A DNA stretch of 64,000 nucleotides from Paludibacter sp963678465 (GTDB lineage: Bacteria > Bacteroidota > Bacteroidia > Bacteroidales > Paludibacteraceae), in NCBI GenBank assembly GCA_963678465.1, contig OY782858.1, positions 3,472,001-3,536,000 of the forward strand, in the 5' to 3' direction. Position numbers and translations under genes: made by a program. Numbering within the stretch: position 1 is the stretch's first letter; each line of letters starts with the position of its first letter. Below are positions 35,243-45,073 of this stretch, in pieces. The notes below the pieces were generated by a model. It did not search any database and was not told where the DNA came from. It saw only the letters and a program-made list of their open reading frames with translations.

Positions 35243-37681
35243 ATGAAAAAAATACAATTACTTCTTTTCATGCTATTTTTGTCATTGGTTGTGTTTGCTC
35301 AATCAATACAAATTGATGGTAAAACTTACACAATCGATACTTTGTCCAACTTTAAGGTTGGTCCGGGAAGTGAATATACTGCTTTAAGGTTAAAAAGCAC
35401 TACCCGTCTCGATGTGTTTTTTCTAAAAGTGGATGCTTCTCATCCTAATATCTCCTTTAAAGCTGTACTCGGACGCGATTCTATTTATACCGGTGAACAA
35501 CCTTCGGCAATGGCTAAACGCAAGAGCAAAGAAGGTGCTGTGTATTTTGCCGGTACAAATGGCGATTTCTATGCTACTACCGGTTATATCGGATATCCGG
35601 TTGCTGGCTGTATGGTCGAAAGTGAAATTGCTAAAATTCCCGCTACCGACAGAAAAATTATTGCTTTCGATGAAAATAAAAAGCCTACCATTGGTGTGAT
35701 GACTTATTCAGGAAATGTAAAATTTGGTACTTCAGTCTGGACTATTAATAGTGTAAATCATTTAAGATCAGATAATAGGTTGGTTCTTTTTAATCAGCAC
35801 AATGGTAAAGTGACCCGTACCAATGCCTTTGGAACTGAAGTATTGCTACAACTTGTCGAAGGTCAAAACTGGGGCGCCAACAAGGCCATCAGAATGAAAG
35901 TTGTAAATAAAGAAATTAATGTAGGCAACATGGCTATCCCTAAGGGATTTGCGGTGTTATCGGGGCACGGAACTGCTGCTACAAATTTGAATACGCTTAA
36001 TATTGGCGATGAAATTGAAATTAATTTAAACCTTACACTCGATGGACAGAATGGTTCGTACACCGAAGTGATTGGTGGTGATAACAGAAATCCAATGCTT
36101 AAAGATGGAGTGGTGGAAACGGCAGAAGTTTGGGCCGAACTTCATCCACGTACTGCTATTGGTTATAGCGAAGACCGGAAAACTGTTATCTATTGTGTTG
36201 TTGACGGCCGTGGATCGTCAGCTGGAGTTACTACCAAACAATTGGCCGAGCTGATGAAAAGTGCCGGTGCATATACCGCCTTTAATATGGATGGTGGAGG
36301 TTCAAGCAGTATGTATATCAAAGAATTTAATCAGGTAAATGTACCAAGTGATGGTTCTGAACGTGCTGTATCGAATGGAATATTCGCTGTGTCGTCTGCT
36401 CCAACCGATAATACAATCAGCGAAATAAAATCATATACCCGCAAAATTCAATTGCCAAAATTTGGTGTTTTTAAACCAAAATTTTTAGCATATAATCAAT
36501 ATGGTGTTTTACTTAATAAAGATTTGCCAGGAGTAAGCTTGAGTTGTACGCCTGAAGTGGGCGAAATTGACGCGGATGGCCGGTTTGTTGCTTCGGGCAA
36601 TCAGGGCGGAACGATAACTGCAACCTATAATAATATTCAGACTCAGTTTCAGGCGGAGTTGATATCTTCAGCCGAAATTGCATTTAAACTTGATTCGGTA
36701 CTTCTTGACAATCGTACAGATTACTCGGTGCAGATACAAAGTGTCATTGGAATTAATACGATGGAAGTGCTACCGGCTGCATTGAACTGGACAGCTGTAG
36801 ATCCGTCGGTATGTGCTGTTCAGAATGGTGTTCTGAAAGGCATTAAAAATGGTGCTACATGGGTGTATGGTACTTTAGGCGATTTTAAAGATTCGATTAA
36901 GGTAAAAGTTCAACTTCCACCGGCAGCTACAATGATAGGCGACGATATGAAAGTTGAAAATTGGGAATTGCAGGCTTCGAGCGAGCTCAATGCTGTACTG
37001 AATACTGCAAATCTTCCTGTTAGCTGGACCCACGGAGCTGCTGTTAACTATGTATATAAGTCAGCACGTGCACCTTACATTAAGTTGTCGAAAAATTTTG
37101 CAATGTACGGTTTGCCCGATACAATTAAGCTGGTAATGAATATCGGAGATATGAATATCTCCAGAGCTATTGTGTCATTAAGGGCAAACAACGTCGCTCA
37201 GATCACAACCAAAGAATTCACCGGATTAACAAAAAATGCAGATACTCAAATAACGATACCAACAAGCAGCTTATTCAATACAGCTGATATTGCTGTGTAT
37301 CCGATCTGGTTCAACAATGTAAACTTTTACCTGGGATCACAGACAGCCAATCAGGCGTATACCCTTGCTCTGAAAGAGATTGTTCTTAGTTATAAAAATG
37401 TTCAGATATCGGGTACTCCTTCTGTGTTTATGTCGCAAATAAATGTCTATCCAAATCCGGTGGTGAATGGAATACTGAATATTAAATTAGGCGACAGTCA
37501 CGCTCAGCAGGTAAAGGTAGAGGTGTTTTCTATGATGGGTCAGCAACTGCTATCGAAACAATATAAAAACAACCAGCAGGAAGAAATTTCATTCTCCATT
37601 GGTGATCTGAAAAGCGGTACCTATCTTTTAAAAGTATCGCAGAATGATACAACTGAGTCTGTAAAAATAGTGCTGAAGTAA
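35243..37681 (+). CDS. Phosphodiester glycosidase (NAGPA/DUF2233), T9SS sorted, copy 1
   Basis: An 812-residue secreted protein: signal peptide (cleavage near VFAQ-S), a phosphodiester glycosidase domain over about 40-385, Ig-like (Big-type) segments at about 395-560, a further domain, and a T9SS sorting domain at the end (NVYPNPVVNG, then GTYLLKV). The hallmark NMDGGGSSSMY and the preceding GYSEDRKTVIYCVVDGR line identify the family of the human uncovering enzyme, which removes GlcNAc from a phosphodiester to mannose C6. The natural bacterial substrates are mostly unknown. It lies beside a paralogue and an amidase, so a phosphodiester-linked sugar in cell wall is a plausible target. Confidence 0.85.
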   Translation: MKKIQLLLFMLFLSLVVFAQSIQIDGKTYTIDTLSNFKVGPGSEYTALRLKSTTRLDVFFLKVDASHPNISFKAVLGRDSIYTGEQPSAMAKRKSKEGAVYFAGTNGDFYATTGYIGYPVAGCMVESEIAKIPATDRKIIAFDENKKPTIGVMTYSGNVKFGTSVWTINSVNHLRSDNRLVLFNQHNGKVTRTNAFGTEVLLQLVEGQNWGANKAIRMKVVNKEINVGNMAIPKGFAVLSGHGTAATNLNTLNIGDEIEINLNLTLDGQNGSYTEVIGGDNRNPMLKDGVVETAEVWAELHPRTAIGYSEDRKTVIYCVVDGRGSSAGVTTKQLAELMKSAGAYTAFNMDGGGSSSMYIKEFNQVNVPSDGSERAVSNGIFAVSSAPTDNTISEIKSYTRKIQLPKFGVFKPKFLAYNQYGVLLNKDLPGVSLSCTPEVGEIDADGRFVASGNQGGTITATYNNIQTQFQAELISSAEIAFKLDSVLLDNRTDYSVQIQSVIGINTMEVLPAALNWTAVDPSVCAVQNGVLKGIKNGATWVYGTLGDFKDSIKVKVQLPPAATMIGDDMKVENWELQASSELNAVLNTANLPVSWTHGAAVNYVYKSARAPYIKLSKNFAMYGLPDTIKLVMNIGDMNISRAIVSLRANNVAQITTKEFTGLTKNADTQITIPTSSLFNTADIAVYPIWFNNVNFYLGSQTANQAYTLALKEIVLSYKNVQISGTPSVFMSQINVYPNPVVNGILNIKLGDSHAQQVKVEVFSMMGQQLLSKQYKNNQQEEISFSIGDLKSGTYLLKVSQNDTTESVKIVLK

Positions 37682-37716
37682 GCTTCATTTTTTAGTGTTA
37701 AACAGAATATTAAATT

Positions 37717-40245
37717 ATGAAAGCTATGAAACATTGTTTTTTGACGCTGCTGTTTTTCTTCCATATCTCTGTTTTATTTGCCGGGAATATTGATATATGG
37801 GGGCAAAGTAAAGCAGTTGATACGCTCGAATACAAGTCGGTGGGTCCGGGAATGAAGTACGCAAAAATGAATTTTTCGGACTACCCAATGACTGTTTATA
37901 TGTTGACTGTCGATCTGAATAATGCTTACAACAGTATCGAAACCTTTCAGGCAAACGATCATCTGGGCAAAACAGAAGCAATGACAAATGCATATACGCG
38001 TCTCAGTTCTGCACAGCGTAAGCCTATTGGAGCAATTAATGGAAATTTTTGGGCGGTGTCGGGTCAGAATCAGCCTGCAGAATTGTTAGGAATTCCTTAC
38101 AGCGGTAGTGCCATCAATGGCGAGATGCTCACCGAACCAAGTAGTTGGAATCGTGGTAGAACCACTGTGCCTGAAGAGTTGTTACAGGAAATAGGGTTCG
38201 CAGTGATCGATGAGGACAAAAAAATGTGGATCGATGATTTGAGTTTCGATGCTAAGGTTGAAATTGATGGAGTGGGTACATTCCCAATCAGCCAACTCAA
38301 CCGTCAGCGTGCTGTGAATAAACTTGTGTTTTTTAATCGTTATCTGGGCCAGCCTACACGTACCGACGATACTGGTATCGAGGTGTTCATAAAACCGGTT
38401 GCCGGTCAGAAATGGTCGGTGAATAGCGACGTTAGTTGTGTTGTAACCCGAATAATAAAGGACAAAGGCGCCAATGTGATAGAAGAAGGTGAATCTGTAC
38501 TTTCGGGCAACGGAACTGCACGTACTTTCCTCGAAAATTTGTCGGTGGGCCAAACGGTTAGCGTTAATATGGGTATTTTCACATCGCTCACTAACGAGAG
38601 ACCAAAAGTAAGAGAAATGCTTACAGGCAACGCTTTGGTGATGAAAAATGGTCAGCTTACAATTCGCAATACAAACGAAGCTTACAATTCTACTTTATAT
38701 CCACGCACTGGCATAGGCATGTCGCAGGATGGTAAAATTGCTTATCTTATTGTTATCGATAAAATGGGAAGTTCTGTCGGTGCCAATACAGCTACAATGT
38801 GCGGCATTCTTAAAGCTGCCGGTGCATGGAATGCTACATCGATGGATGGCGGAGGTTCAGCGCAAATGATGCTGGATGGTAGTATTGTGAACAAACCGGC
38901 GGATGGAAAAGAACGTGCTGTGGCCAATGGCTGGATGCTGTTTCAGAATGCTCCTGCCGATAATGTTATCACAAGACTCGAATTTGCCGATTACAAGGTT
39001 GATGTACCTGTTTTTGCATCATATAAACCGGTAATCCTCGGATATAATCAATATGGTGTACTCATCAATTCGAATGTACAGGGATTTTCATTAACCTGCA
39101 CTCCCGGACTTGGCCAAACGGATGCAAATGCAAACTTTGTTGCTTCGGGAGTAGCTCAAACAGGTACGCTTACCGCTTCGCTCAATAGTATTACCGTAAG
39201 CAAACAGGTGAATGTGCTTGCTGCCGATATTCAAATCCGTCTTGACTCAGTCTTGCTCGATCAGCGACGTGAGTATCCAATCGAAGTTTTAAGTACGGTG
39301 GGAACTAAAACAATGTCTATTGCTCCTGCTGCCCTGGATTGGAAAATCGAAAATGAATCGGTTTGTGAAATCAGAAATGGAGTACTTAAAGGTTTGTCAA
39401 ATGGCGAAACTCGTATTTTCGGAAGTCTTGGCGAATTTAAAGACACATTGAAAGTGAAAGTGCAAACTTACAGTGCAGCCGAAATTGTTCATGAAAATTT
39501 TAGTGAGCTCAATAAATGGGAACTGACATCTTCATTGACAGCCTGGAATACGACTTTTAAAACAGAAAATTTACCTGCAAATTGGTCGCACGGTGTAGCG
39601 CTGAATTATACTTATCAGTCAACGCGCTCTCCTTTTGTGAAACTGGATGGTAATTTACAATTGTATAGTTTGCCCGATACAATTTCAGTTACTGTGAATA
39701 CTGCTAATGTAGAGGTGAGCAGACTTATTGTGGCCATTCGTCCTAATCATCTGACGCAATCAACAGGAATCACATTTAATTCTTTACCTAAGGCAAAGGA
39801 TGTGAAATTGTCAATTCCTGTCGATCAGCTTGTTGCAGATCCTTCTGATTTAATCAATTATCCGCTTTGGGTCGATTATATGAATTTTTATATTACTGCA
39901 AGTTCGCAAACAGCTGGTGTAAATTATAACTTGTTTATTAAAGATATAAGCCTTCAATACAAAGGGATGAATGTAAGTTCGGTCAGTGTGCCGAAAACCG
40001 GATTAGCGGGTGTTTATCCTAATCCTCTTTCGGGAGAAGAACTGACGATTCAACTGAACGAAGCAACTTCTTCGCTGCGTTATACTATTTTTGATCTTGC
40101 AGGTCAGCGACTTCAGGATGGTGTGATTTCAAACTCTGCCAATACAGTGTATAAAATTCCGGTTCTTGCGCTTGGCAAGGGAGTTTATATGTTACAATTA
40201 GACTATAACAATTCCCGGAATAGTGTGAAAATAATAAAGAATTAA
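37717..40245 (+). CDS. Phosphodiester glycosidase (NAGPA/DUF2233), T9SS sorted, copy 2
   Basis: An 842-residue paralogue of the preceding gene with the same plan throughout: signal peptide, glycosidase domain with SMDGGGSAQMML, Big-type Ig segments, an NLPANWSHG-containing domain that matches NLPVSWTHG of copy 1, and a T9SS sorting domain (GVYPNPLSGEE, later GVYMLQLDYN). The two copies are clearly homologous but well diverged, so the duplication is old and each may have its own substrate. It starts 35 bases after copy 1, probably in one transcript. A second ATG three codons on is an alternative start. Confidence 0.85.
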   Translation: MKAMKHCFLTLLFFFHISVLFAGNIDIWGQSKAVDTLEYKSVGPGMKYAKMNFSDYPMTVYMLTVDLNNAYNSIETFQANDHLGKTEAMTNAYTRLSSAQRKPIGAINGNFWAVSGQNQPAELLGIPYSGSAINGEMLTEPSSWNRGRTTVPEELLQEIGFAVIDEDKKMWIDDLSFDAKVEIDGVGTFPISQLNRQRAVNKLVFFNRYLGQPTRTDDTGIEVFIKPVAGQKWSVNSDVSCVVTRIIKDKGANVIEEGESVLSGNGTARTFLENLSVGQTVSVNMGIFTSLTNERPKVREMLTGNALVMKNGQLTIRNTNEAYNSTLYPRTGIGMSQDGKIAYLIVIDKMGSSVGANTATMCGILKAAGAWNATSMDGGGSAQMMLDGSIVNKPADGKERAVANGWMLFQNAPADNVITRLEFADYKVDVPVFASYKPVILGYNQYGVLINSNVQGFSLTCTPGLGQTDANANFVASGVAQTGTLTASLNSITVSKQVNVLAADIQIRLDSVLLDQRREYPIEVLSTVGTKTMSIAPAALDWKIENESVCEIRNGVLKGLSNGETRIFGSLGEFKDTLKVKVQTYSAAEIVHENFSELNKWELTSSLTAWNTTFKTENLPANWSHGVALNYTYQSTRSPFVKLDGNLQLYSLPDTISVTVNTANVEVSRLIVAIRPNHLTQSTGITFNSLPKAKDVKLSIPVDQLVADPSDLINYPLWVDYMNFYITASSQTAGVNYNLFIKDISLQYKGMNVSSVSVPKTGLAGVYPNPLSGEELTIQLNEATSSLRYTIFDLAGQRLQDGVISNSANTVYKIPVLALGKGVYMLQLDYNNSRNSVKIIKN

Positions 40246-40264
40246 ATTGTAAATCAAATAAATT

Positions 40265-41176
40265 ATGAGAACAATTAAAATAAGTTTATTCCTGATGGTG
40301 CTAATGACAGGTTCATTGATGGCACAAACTATTACAGTTACAAATCGCAGTGAAGTAATGACCGGTAAAGCTGCTTTTTATCCGGTTTTTAATTTCAAAG
40401 GAGATAAGTTGTTATTTTCGTCCGATAGTTATATTGGCCTGTCAATGTACGATTTGTCCGCTAAGTCAGTTGTAGTCATTTCCGATGAACCGGGTGCAGG
40501 ATACGAGCCAATCTTCGATGCAAGCGAGTCAAAAATCTTCTATCGCAAGACCTCTTACGATAACCGTCTCCGCAAGGATGCGATCGAATGTTTCGACATC
40601 GTAAATAACAAAAAAACGCTCATGCTCAGTCCGCAGCGTAATTTGAAACAAGCCCGGAATTTTAAAAATGGCTTTGTGGTGACTGCTGATAGAAATCTGT
40701 TGAAATCTACATTTGGAAAAAGCAAGGAGGCTTTGCCTGTATATGTCACTACACACGATCTTAAAATATATCTGTATAAAGGCGAAAAATTTCAACAATT
40801 GAATCCATTGAACGAAACCGAAAGCAGATACCTCTGGGTTTCATTATCGCCGGATGCTCAAAAAATTCTTTTTACTGCAGCGGGTAAAGGCACTTTTGTC
40901 TGCGACCTGAATGGCAAAATTACAGCAACGCTTGGCTATCTCAATGCACCTGTCTGGTACGACGATAAATATGTTGTCGGTATGCAGGATAAAGATGATG
41001 GACATGTGGTTACTTCATCTAAAATCATGATGATGTCGCTCGATGGTAAAACAAAAAAGGAAATCAGTACCACCGACGAAATTGCAATGTATCCTACAGC
41101 TGCAGCAAGCGTAGCTAAAATAGCTTACAATACATTGGATGGGAAAATTAAAATAGCAGCAATTCAAATTAAATAG
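40265..41176 (+). CDS. Secreted TolB-like beta-propeller protein
   Basis: A 303-residue exported protein with a signal peptide (cleavage near LMAQ-T). The remainder has TolB/WD40-like repeats: FNFKGDKLLFSSDSYIGLSMYD, EPIFDASESKIFYRK, WVSLSPDAQKILFTAAGKGTF, each a four-strand blade with a conserved S/D-P-D-x-x-K-I-x-F pattern. It has no sorting domain, so unlike its neighbours it probably stays in the periplasm. It starts 19 bases after the second phosphodiester glycosidase and 10 bases before the amidase. No catalytic function is visible; it may be a binding or scaffolding protein. Confidence 0.75.
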   Translation: MRTIKISLFLMVLMTGSLMAQTITVTNRSEVMTGKAAFYPVFNFKGDKLLFSSDSYIGLSMYDLSAKSVVVISDEPGAGYEPIFDASESKIFYRKTSYDNRLRKDAIECFDIVNNKKTLMLSPQRNLKQARNFKNGFVVTADRNLLKSTFGKSKEALPVYVTTHDLKIYLYKGEKFQQLNPLNETESRYLWVSLSPDAQKILFTAAGKGTFVCDLNGKITATLGYLNAPVWYDDKYVVGMQDKDDGHVVTSSKIMMMSLDGKTKKEISTTDEIAMYPTAAASVAKIAYNTLDGKIKIAAIQIK

Positions 41177-41186
41177 TCTGTTGAAT

Positions 41187-43613
41187 ATGAAATACAAAAT
41201 AGCTATAGCGTTGTTCTTTGTGCTCAGTTTCGGGCTGAACGCTCAAAACCTGACAGGGATAAAAATATGTGTTAACCCCGGACATGGCGGTTACGACAGC
41301 GATGACCGCAACGTGGTAATTGCACCCTACACTTCCGGAGATCCGAATGGCTTTTGGGAGTCGCAGTCGAACCTTGACAAAGGTCTGCAACTGCGCGAAA
41401 TGCTCGAAGCGGCTGGCGCAACAGTAATCATGACACGTGTCACTAACACGACAGCCGATGATTTGCCTTTGTCGCAAATCGTAGCCATGGGAAATCAGGC
41501 CAATGTGGATTTTCTGTTATCTATTCACAGTAATGCCGGAAACGGAGTTGCTAACCATGTGCTGATGTTGCATGTTGGGGTTGATGTCGGCGATAATACC
41601 GTTTATAATACCTTCAATCCCAATAATGCAGCTCATAAATTGCTTTCTGACAATAGCAGAATCATAAGTACCGAGATTGCTAAAAATCTATATGCTAATC
41701 AAATCACCACATGGTCGTCGACTTACTCTATCCGCGGTGAAAAAACATTTGCCCGTACGGCAATGGGTTTCTCCGATGGATATGGTGTGATGCGTGGCCT
41801 TTATGTGCCGGGTGTTATTTCCGAAGGAATGATGCACGATTATATCCCGGAAGCTTACAGGTTGATGAATATGGAATATAAATGGCTCGAAGCCTGGAAT
41901 TTCTATAAAACTTTTTGTGCTTATTATAATGCAGGTCAAATACCTACAGGTAATATCGCTGGGCAGGTAAGAGATAGCCGGTTAATACTAGAGACTTCGT
42001 ACAATAAATTTGCAGGGAATGACAGACTGCTGCCGCTGAATGGTGCTAAGCTTACATTGATCGAAACAGGCGAAACTTACACTGTTGATCAGCTTCAGAA
42101 TGGCGTTTTTGTATTTAAAAATCTTGCTCCGGGCGTTTACCATGTCAAAGCAGAGTTAGATAAATATTATTCGCAAACTGCCGAAATTACTGTTACTGCC
42201 AATAATGTTGCTTATATGAATTTCGGTCTTAACAGGGTACGTAATACTGCTCCACAGGTGGTTTCTTACTCACCGCAGGTGCAACTCACCGATAGCGTGG
42301 ATGCTTCTACCGATATTATTCTGAATTTCAACTGGGATATGGATGTGGAGAGTACTTCGGCTGCATTTTCTATAACACCTCATGTAGATGGTAAAATCAC
42401 CTATGAGGATTCGCAGTACCGTTTGCGTTTTACACCGGATAAGCCGCTTGACAAATCTACAGTATATACTGTGAAATTGGCAAAATCGGCTTCTCACCCC
42501 GATAATTTAAGCATGACTGAAGATTTCAGCTTCCAGTTTATGACCAAAAACCGTAATCGCTTGTCGCTTATTACAAGTAACCCATACAATGCTAACAATG
42601 GAGTTCATTATCAAACGCCTTCGTTCCGTTTGATTTTCGATAGAAAACTCAATACTACAAATCTGCAGACAAAGGTAAATGTGTTGGACGAAAATGGAGC
42701 TGTTCTTGGCAAAAATAGTCGTTCATTTGTGAATAATTCTATATTAGCACCTTATGGCTCAATTTACTTTACTTTGTCGGCGAACCTGGTTGCCGGGAAA
42801 GAATATACACTTGTTGTGAATGGAGATTTGGCTGATGAAATCGGAATGAAGGTTGTGGAACCTATCGAAATGAAGTTTAAAGCTGTCAATGCAATGGTAA
42901 CCAATCAGCCTGTTGTGGATACTTTCGAGGCTTTGAATTATGTTTACGATGCTACTCAGAGCAACGGAGCAGGCGCCGCTACAGCGACTACTTCAACAAC
43001 AAAACTCTTCGGTAGTTTCTCAAATAAACTAACAGCTCCTTTAACCTCAGTTGCTTCTTATGCTACTTTTAAACCCAATACGCCAGTAACTGTGGCCAGC
43101 GATAAAGTGATAGGATTACATCTGTACGGCGATTTGAGTGGTGCCGAAGTACAGCTTCAGTTTGCTGCCGGCGACGAGCTTAAATACGTTCATTTGTGCG
43201 ATCTGAATTTCTTTGGTTGGGAATTCCATGAGGCTAGACTGAATACTTTGACAGTAGGAACCGACTATCAGCTGACTGGAATCAGGATTGTTCGTAAAAA
43301 TGATTGGTTGTTCGCAGCTCAGTCGGAAATCTTTATCGACAATATGTTGCTCTACAGCGCGCCGCTTTCGTCGGTCGACGATACTGCTTATGCAGCATTA
43401 AAAGTTTATCCGAATCCTGTTTCCGACATCGTTCGTGTTGCTGGGTTGGATGCTGAAACGCCTGTGCTACGCTTGTATACTCTGAATGGAACTTTCCTTA
43501 AAAGTGTTAACTCGAATGAGTTGAATGTGAGCGATATCGGTGCAGGTACATATCTGTTGAAAATTAACCTGAAAAATACAAGCTTACATCGACCTCTGAT
43601 AATTGTCAGATAG
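41187..43613 (+). CDS. N-acetylmuramoyl-L-alanine amidase (Amidase_3), T9SS sorted
   Basis: An 808-residue secreted amidase. The signal peptide ends near LNAQ-N. The catalytic Amidase_3 domain covers about 24-255 with the zinc ligands and acid in place: His in NPGHGGYD, Glu in FWESQSNLD, His in LSIHSNAG, and the glutamate in VISEGMMHDY. It cleaves the MurNAc-L-Ala bond, removing stem peptides from glycan. After it come a CarboxypepD_reg-like domain (about 265-355), Ig/SbsA-type domains (about 360-570), another beta-sandwich and a T9SS sorting domain (KVYPNPVSDIVRV, GTYLLKINLK). The ATG at 41187 is preferred to a TTG two codons earlier. Most bacterial Amidase_3 enzymes serve division; surface export here suggests attack on foreign wall. 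Confidence 0.88.
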   Translation: MKYKIAIALFFVLSFGLNAQNLTGIKICVNPGHGGYDSDDRNVVIAPYTSGDPNGFWESQSNLDKGLQLREMLEAAGATVIMTRVTNTTADDLPLSQIVAMGNQANVDFLLSIHSNAGNGVANHVLMLHVGVDVGDNTVYNTFNPNNAAHKLLSDNSRIISTEIAKNLYANQITTWSSTYSIRGEKTFARTAMGFSDGYGVMRGLYVPGVISEGMMHDYIPEAYRLMNMEYKWLEAWNFYKTFCAYYNAGQIPTGNIAGQVRDSRLILETSYNKFAGNDRLLPLNGAKLTLIETGETYTVDQLQNGVFVFKNLAPGVYHVKAELDKYYSQTAEITVTANNVAYMNFGLNRVRNTAPQVVSYSPQVQLTDSVDASTDIILNFNWDMDVESTSAAFSITPHVDGKITYEDSQYRLRFTPDKPLDKSTVYTVKLAKSASHPDNLSMTEDFSFQFMTKNRNRLSLITSNPYNANNGVHYQTPSFRLIFDRKLNTTNLQTKVNVLDENGAVLGKNSRSFVNNSILAPYGSIYFTLSANLVAGKEYTLVVNGDLADEIGMKVVEPIEMKFKAVNAMVTNQPVVDTFEALNYVYDATQSNGAGAATATTSTTKLFGSFSNKLTAPLTSVASYATFKPNTPVTVASDKVIGLHLYGDLSGAEVQLQFAAGDELKYVHLCDLNFFGWEFHEARLNTLTVGTDYQLTGIRIVRKNDWLFAAQSEIFIDNMLLYSAPLSSVDDTAYAALKVYPNPVSDIVRVAGLDAETPVLRLYTLNGTFLKSVNSNELNVSDIGAGTYLLKINLKNTSLHRPLIIVR

Positions 43614-43631
43614 CTGGCTTCGTATTTTTAC

Positions 43632-43669
43632 AAAAAAAGATTGAATCATTTCGATTCAATCTTTTTTTT
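43632..43669. terminator. Bidirectional terminator
   Basis: A 16-base stem with arms AAAAAAAGATTGAATC and its complement around a 5-base loop. An A-run on one side and a T-run on the other let it serve both the amidase operon and the convergent GtrA gene. Confidence 0.88.
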
Positions 43670-43674
43670 GTCTC

Positions 43675-44142
43675 TCAATCCTCTAATTTTTGAATCTTCA
43701 CCTTGTTGAAAACCCAGTGTTTCTGCAGTGTGTAGTTGAAAAGCAGCGAAACCATTAGATCCACAATGATACGGCTTATTTTGTAGTCGATGCGTATGAA
43801 GTTTGTAATCAGGAAAGTTCCGGTCGATTTCAACAATATGCTGTTCAGTACAACCAAAACAAATTTAAGCAATTGCTTGCGAACTGAGCTTTTGTAAGGT
43901 TGGCTTTTGTTGCGAAATGTCCAGGCTTTATTCAAACTGAAATTGATAATGGCTCCGATAATTCCGCCAATTGCAATAGATATGGTATAGTGTACATGAA
44001 AAACTTCTGTTACAAATACCATTATGGCGTAATCGCTTAAGCCGCCTATAAATGCCGATACCTGTGCTTTGGCAAATGTAAAGACTCTGTTGAGTATTTT
44101 ATGCGTTTTTAGCGCTTTCTTTTTCTCTTCTGTCCCGGTCAT
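43675..44142 (-). CDS. GtrA-family membrane protein
   Basis: A 155-residue protein with four predicted membrane segments (about residues 27-47, 53-72, 93-112, 122-145), with the GtrA hallmark ISIAIGGIIGAIINFSLNKAWTF-like second segment followed by the basic loop RNKSQP. GtrA proteins help move prenyl-linked sugars across the membrane or modify surface polysaccharide. Its start lies inside the preceding gene, with a 44-base overlap in another frame, so the two are translationally linked. Specific substrate unknown. Confidence 0.8.
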   Translation of the reverse strand: MTGTEEKKKALKTHKILNRVFTFAKAQVSAFIGGLSDYAIMVFVTEVFHVHYTISIAIGGIIGAIINFSLNKAWTFRNKSQPYKSSVRKQLLKFVLVVLNSILLKSTGTFLITNFIRIDYKISRIIVDLMVSLLFNYTLQKHWVFNKVKIQKLED

Positions 44143-44800
44143 TGGCTAATTTTAATAATTTTATGGAGTCAACAATGTTTGAAATAAACAGAACAATACA
44201 AGCAAGAACAGCCGAATAATGGATCGAACCCACAACAAATACTTCAAGAATCAGGATCAATGATATCACGATTCGTACTTCGGTAGGGCCGAGTTTACCT
44301 GAGTCGATTGAATACTGATCGGTAATTTTGTAACGTAGCAGGGTGGTCATCATTTCCCAACCATATAGGACTACAAATCCGATTCCGAAAAATTCCCAGG
44401 CATTATGAGCATAAATTACAAACCCGAACCCTACAAGTACAATGCCTATCCAGTCGGTAGTGAGGTCGAGTGAAAAGCCGTACCATTTTCGTTGTTTGTT
44501 GCGGTAGTAAGCTATGCGGCCATCCAGCGAGTCGCCAAACCAGCTCACTAAAAAACCGAAAACGCCGATCAGTAAATAATAAGGATGCAGGAAATGCGCC
44601 AAAACAAAGGCTGTAAATATAATTACGTTGCCAAAAAGCCCGATTCCCGTCAACATATCAGAGCTGATAAACTCGGGAATTCTTTCCACCAGGTAGGCAA
44701 TTGACTTTTGCTCATATTTTTTCAGGAGATTGGTTCTTTCCCTGTCTTTCGAAATAATAACTAATGTGTTTAGTTCATCGTGTGTCTTCTTGTTTTCCAT
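44099..44800 (-). CDS. CDP-alcohol phosphotransferase-family protein
   Basis: A 233-residue membrane protein. The CDP-alcohol phosphotransferase motif is nearly canonical at about 87-114: the first Asp in GDSLDG, then DGRIA, G, and the final pair in FSLDLTTD. The arginine normally following the alanine is a tyrosine here. Six membrane segments follow and surround this motif. Family enzymes make phospholipids such as phosphatidylglycerol phosphate or phosphatidylinositol phosphate. Its overlap with gtrA suggests a shared role in a lipid- or polymer-linked head group. The upstream 273 bases, to the exporter operon, show no gene. Confidence 0.8.
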   Translation of the reverse strand: MENKKTHDELNTLVIISKDRERTNLLKKYEQKSIAYLVERIPEFISSDMLTGIGLFGNVIIFTAFVLAHFLHPYYLLIGVFGFLVSWFGDSLDGRIAYYRNKQRKWYGFSLDLTTDWIGIVLVGFGFVIYAHNAWEFFGIGFVVLYGWEMMTTLLRYKITDQYSIDSGKLGPTEVRIVISLILILEVFVVGSIHYSAVLACIVLFISNIVDSIKLLKLANDRDRREKESAKNA

Positions 44801-45073
44801 GTGATTGGTTATTTTTGTGAAAATGAAAATAAACTTTATATTAGAATTTCTATTTAAATGAAAATAAAGCCGTTGTGGATATTATATTACTACTTAGTGT
44901 GCTTTTTTATAATTATCCACATGCACATTTCCCAGTTTTGTCATTGAAAACTGACTTTTTGAATGACAAAGATAATTAAATATCTTCTGTTTAACATATT
45001 AAGCGTATAAATTTAGAAAATAATTCTGTCAGTTATTCAATTATGTGTGTTTTCTCGTTTGATTCATACAAAA

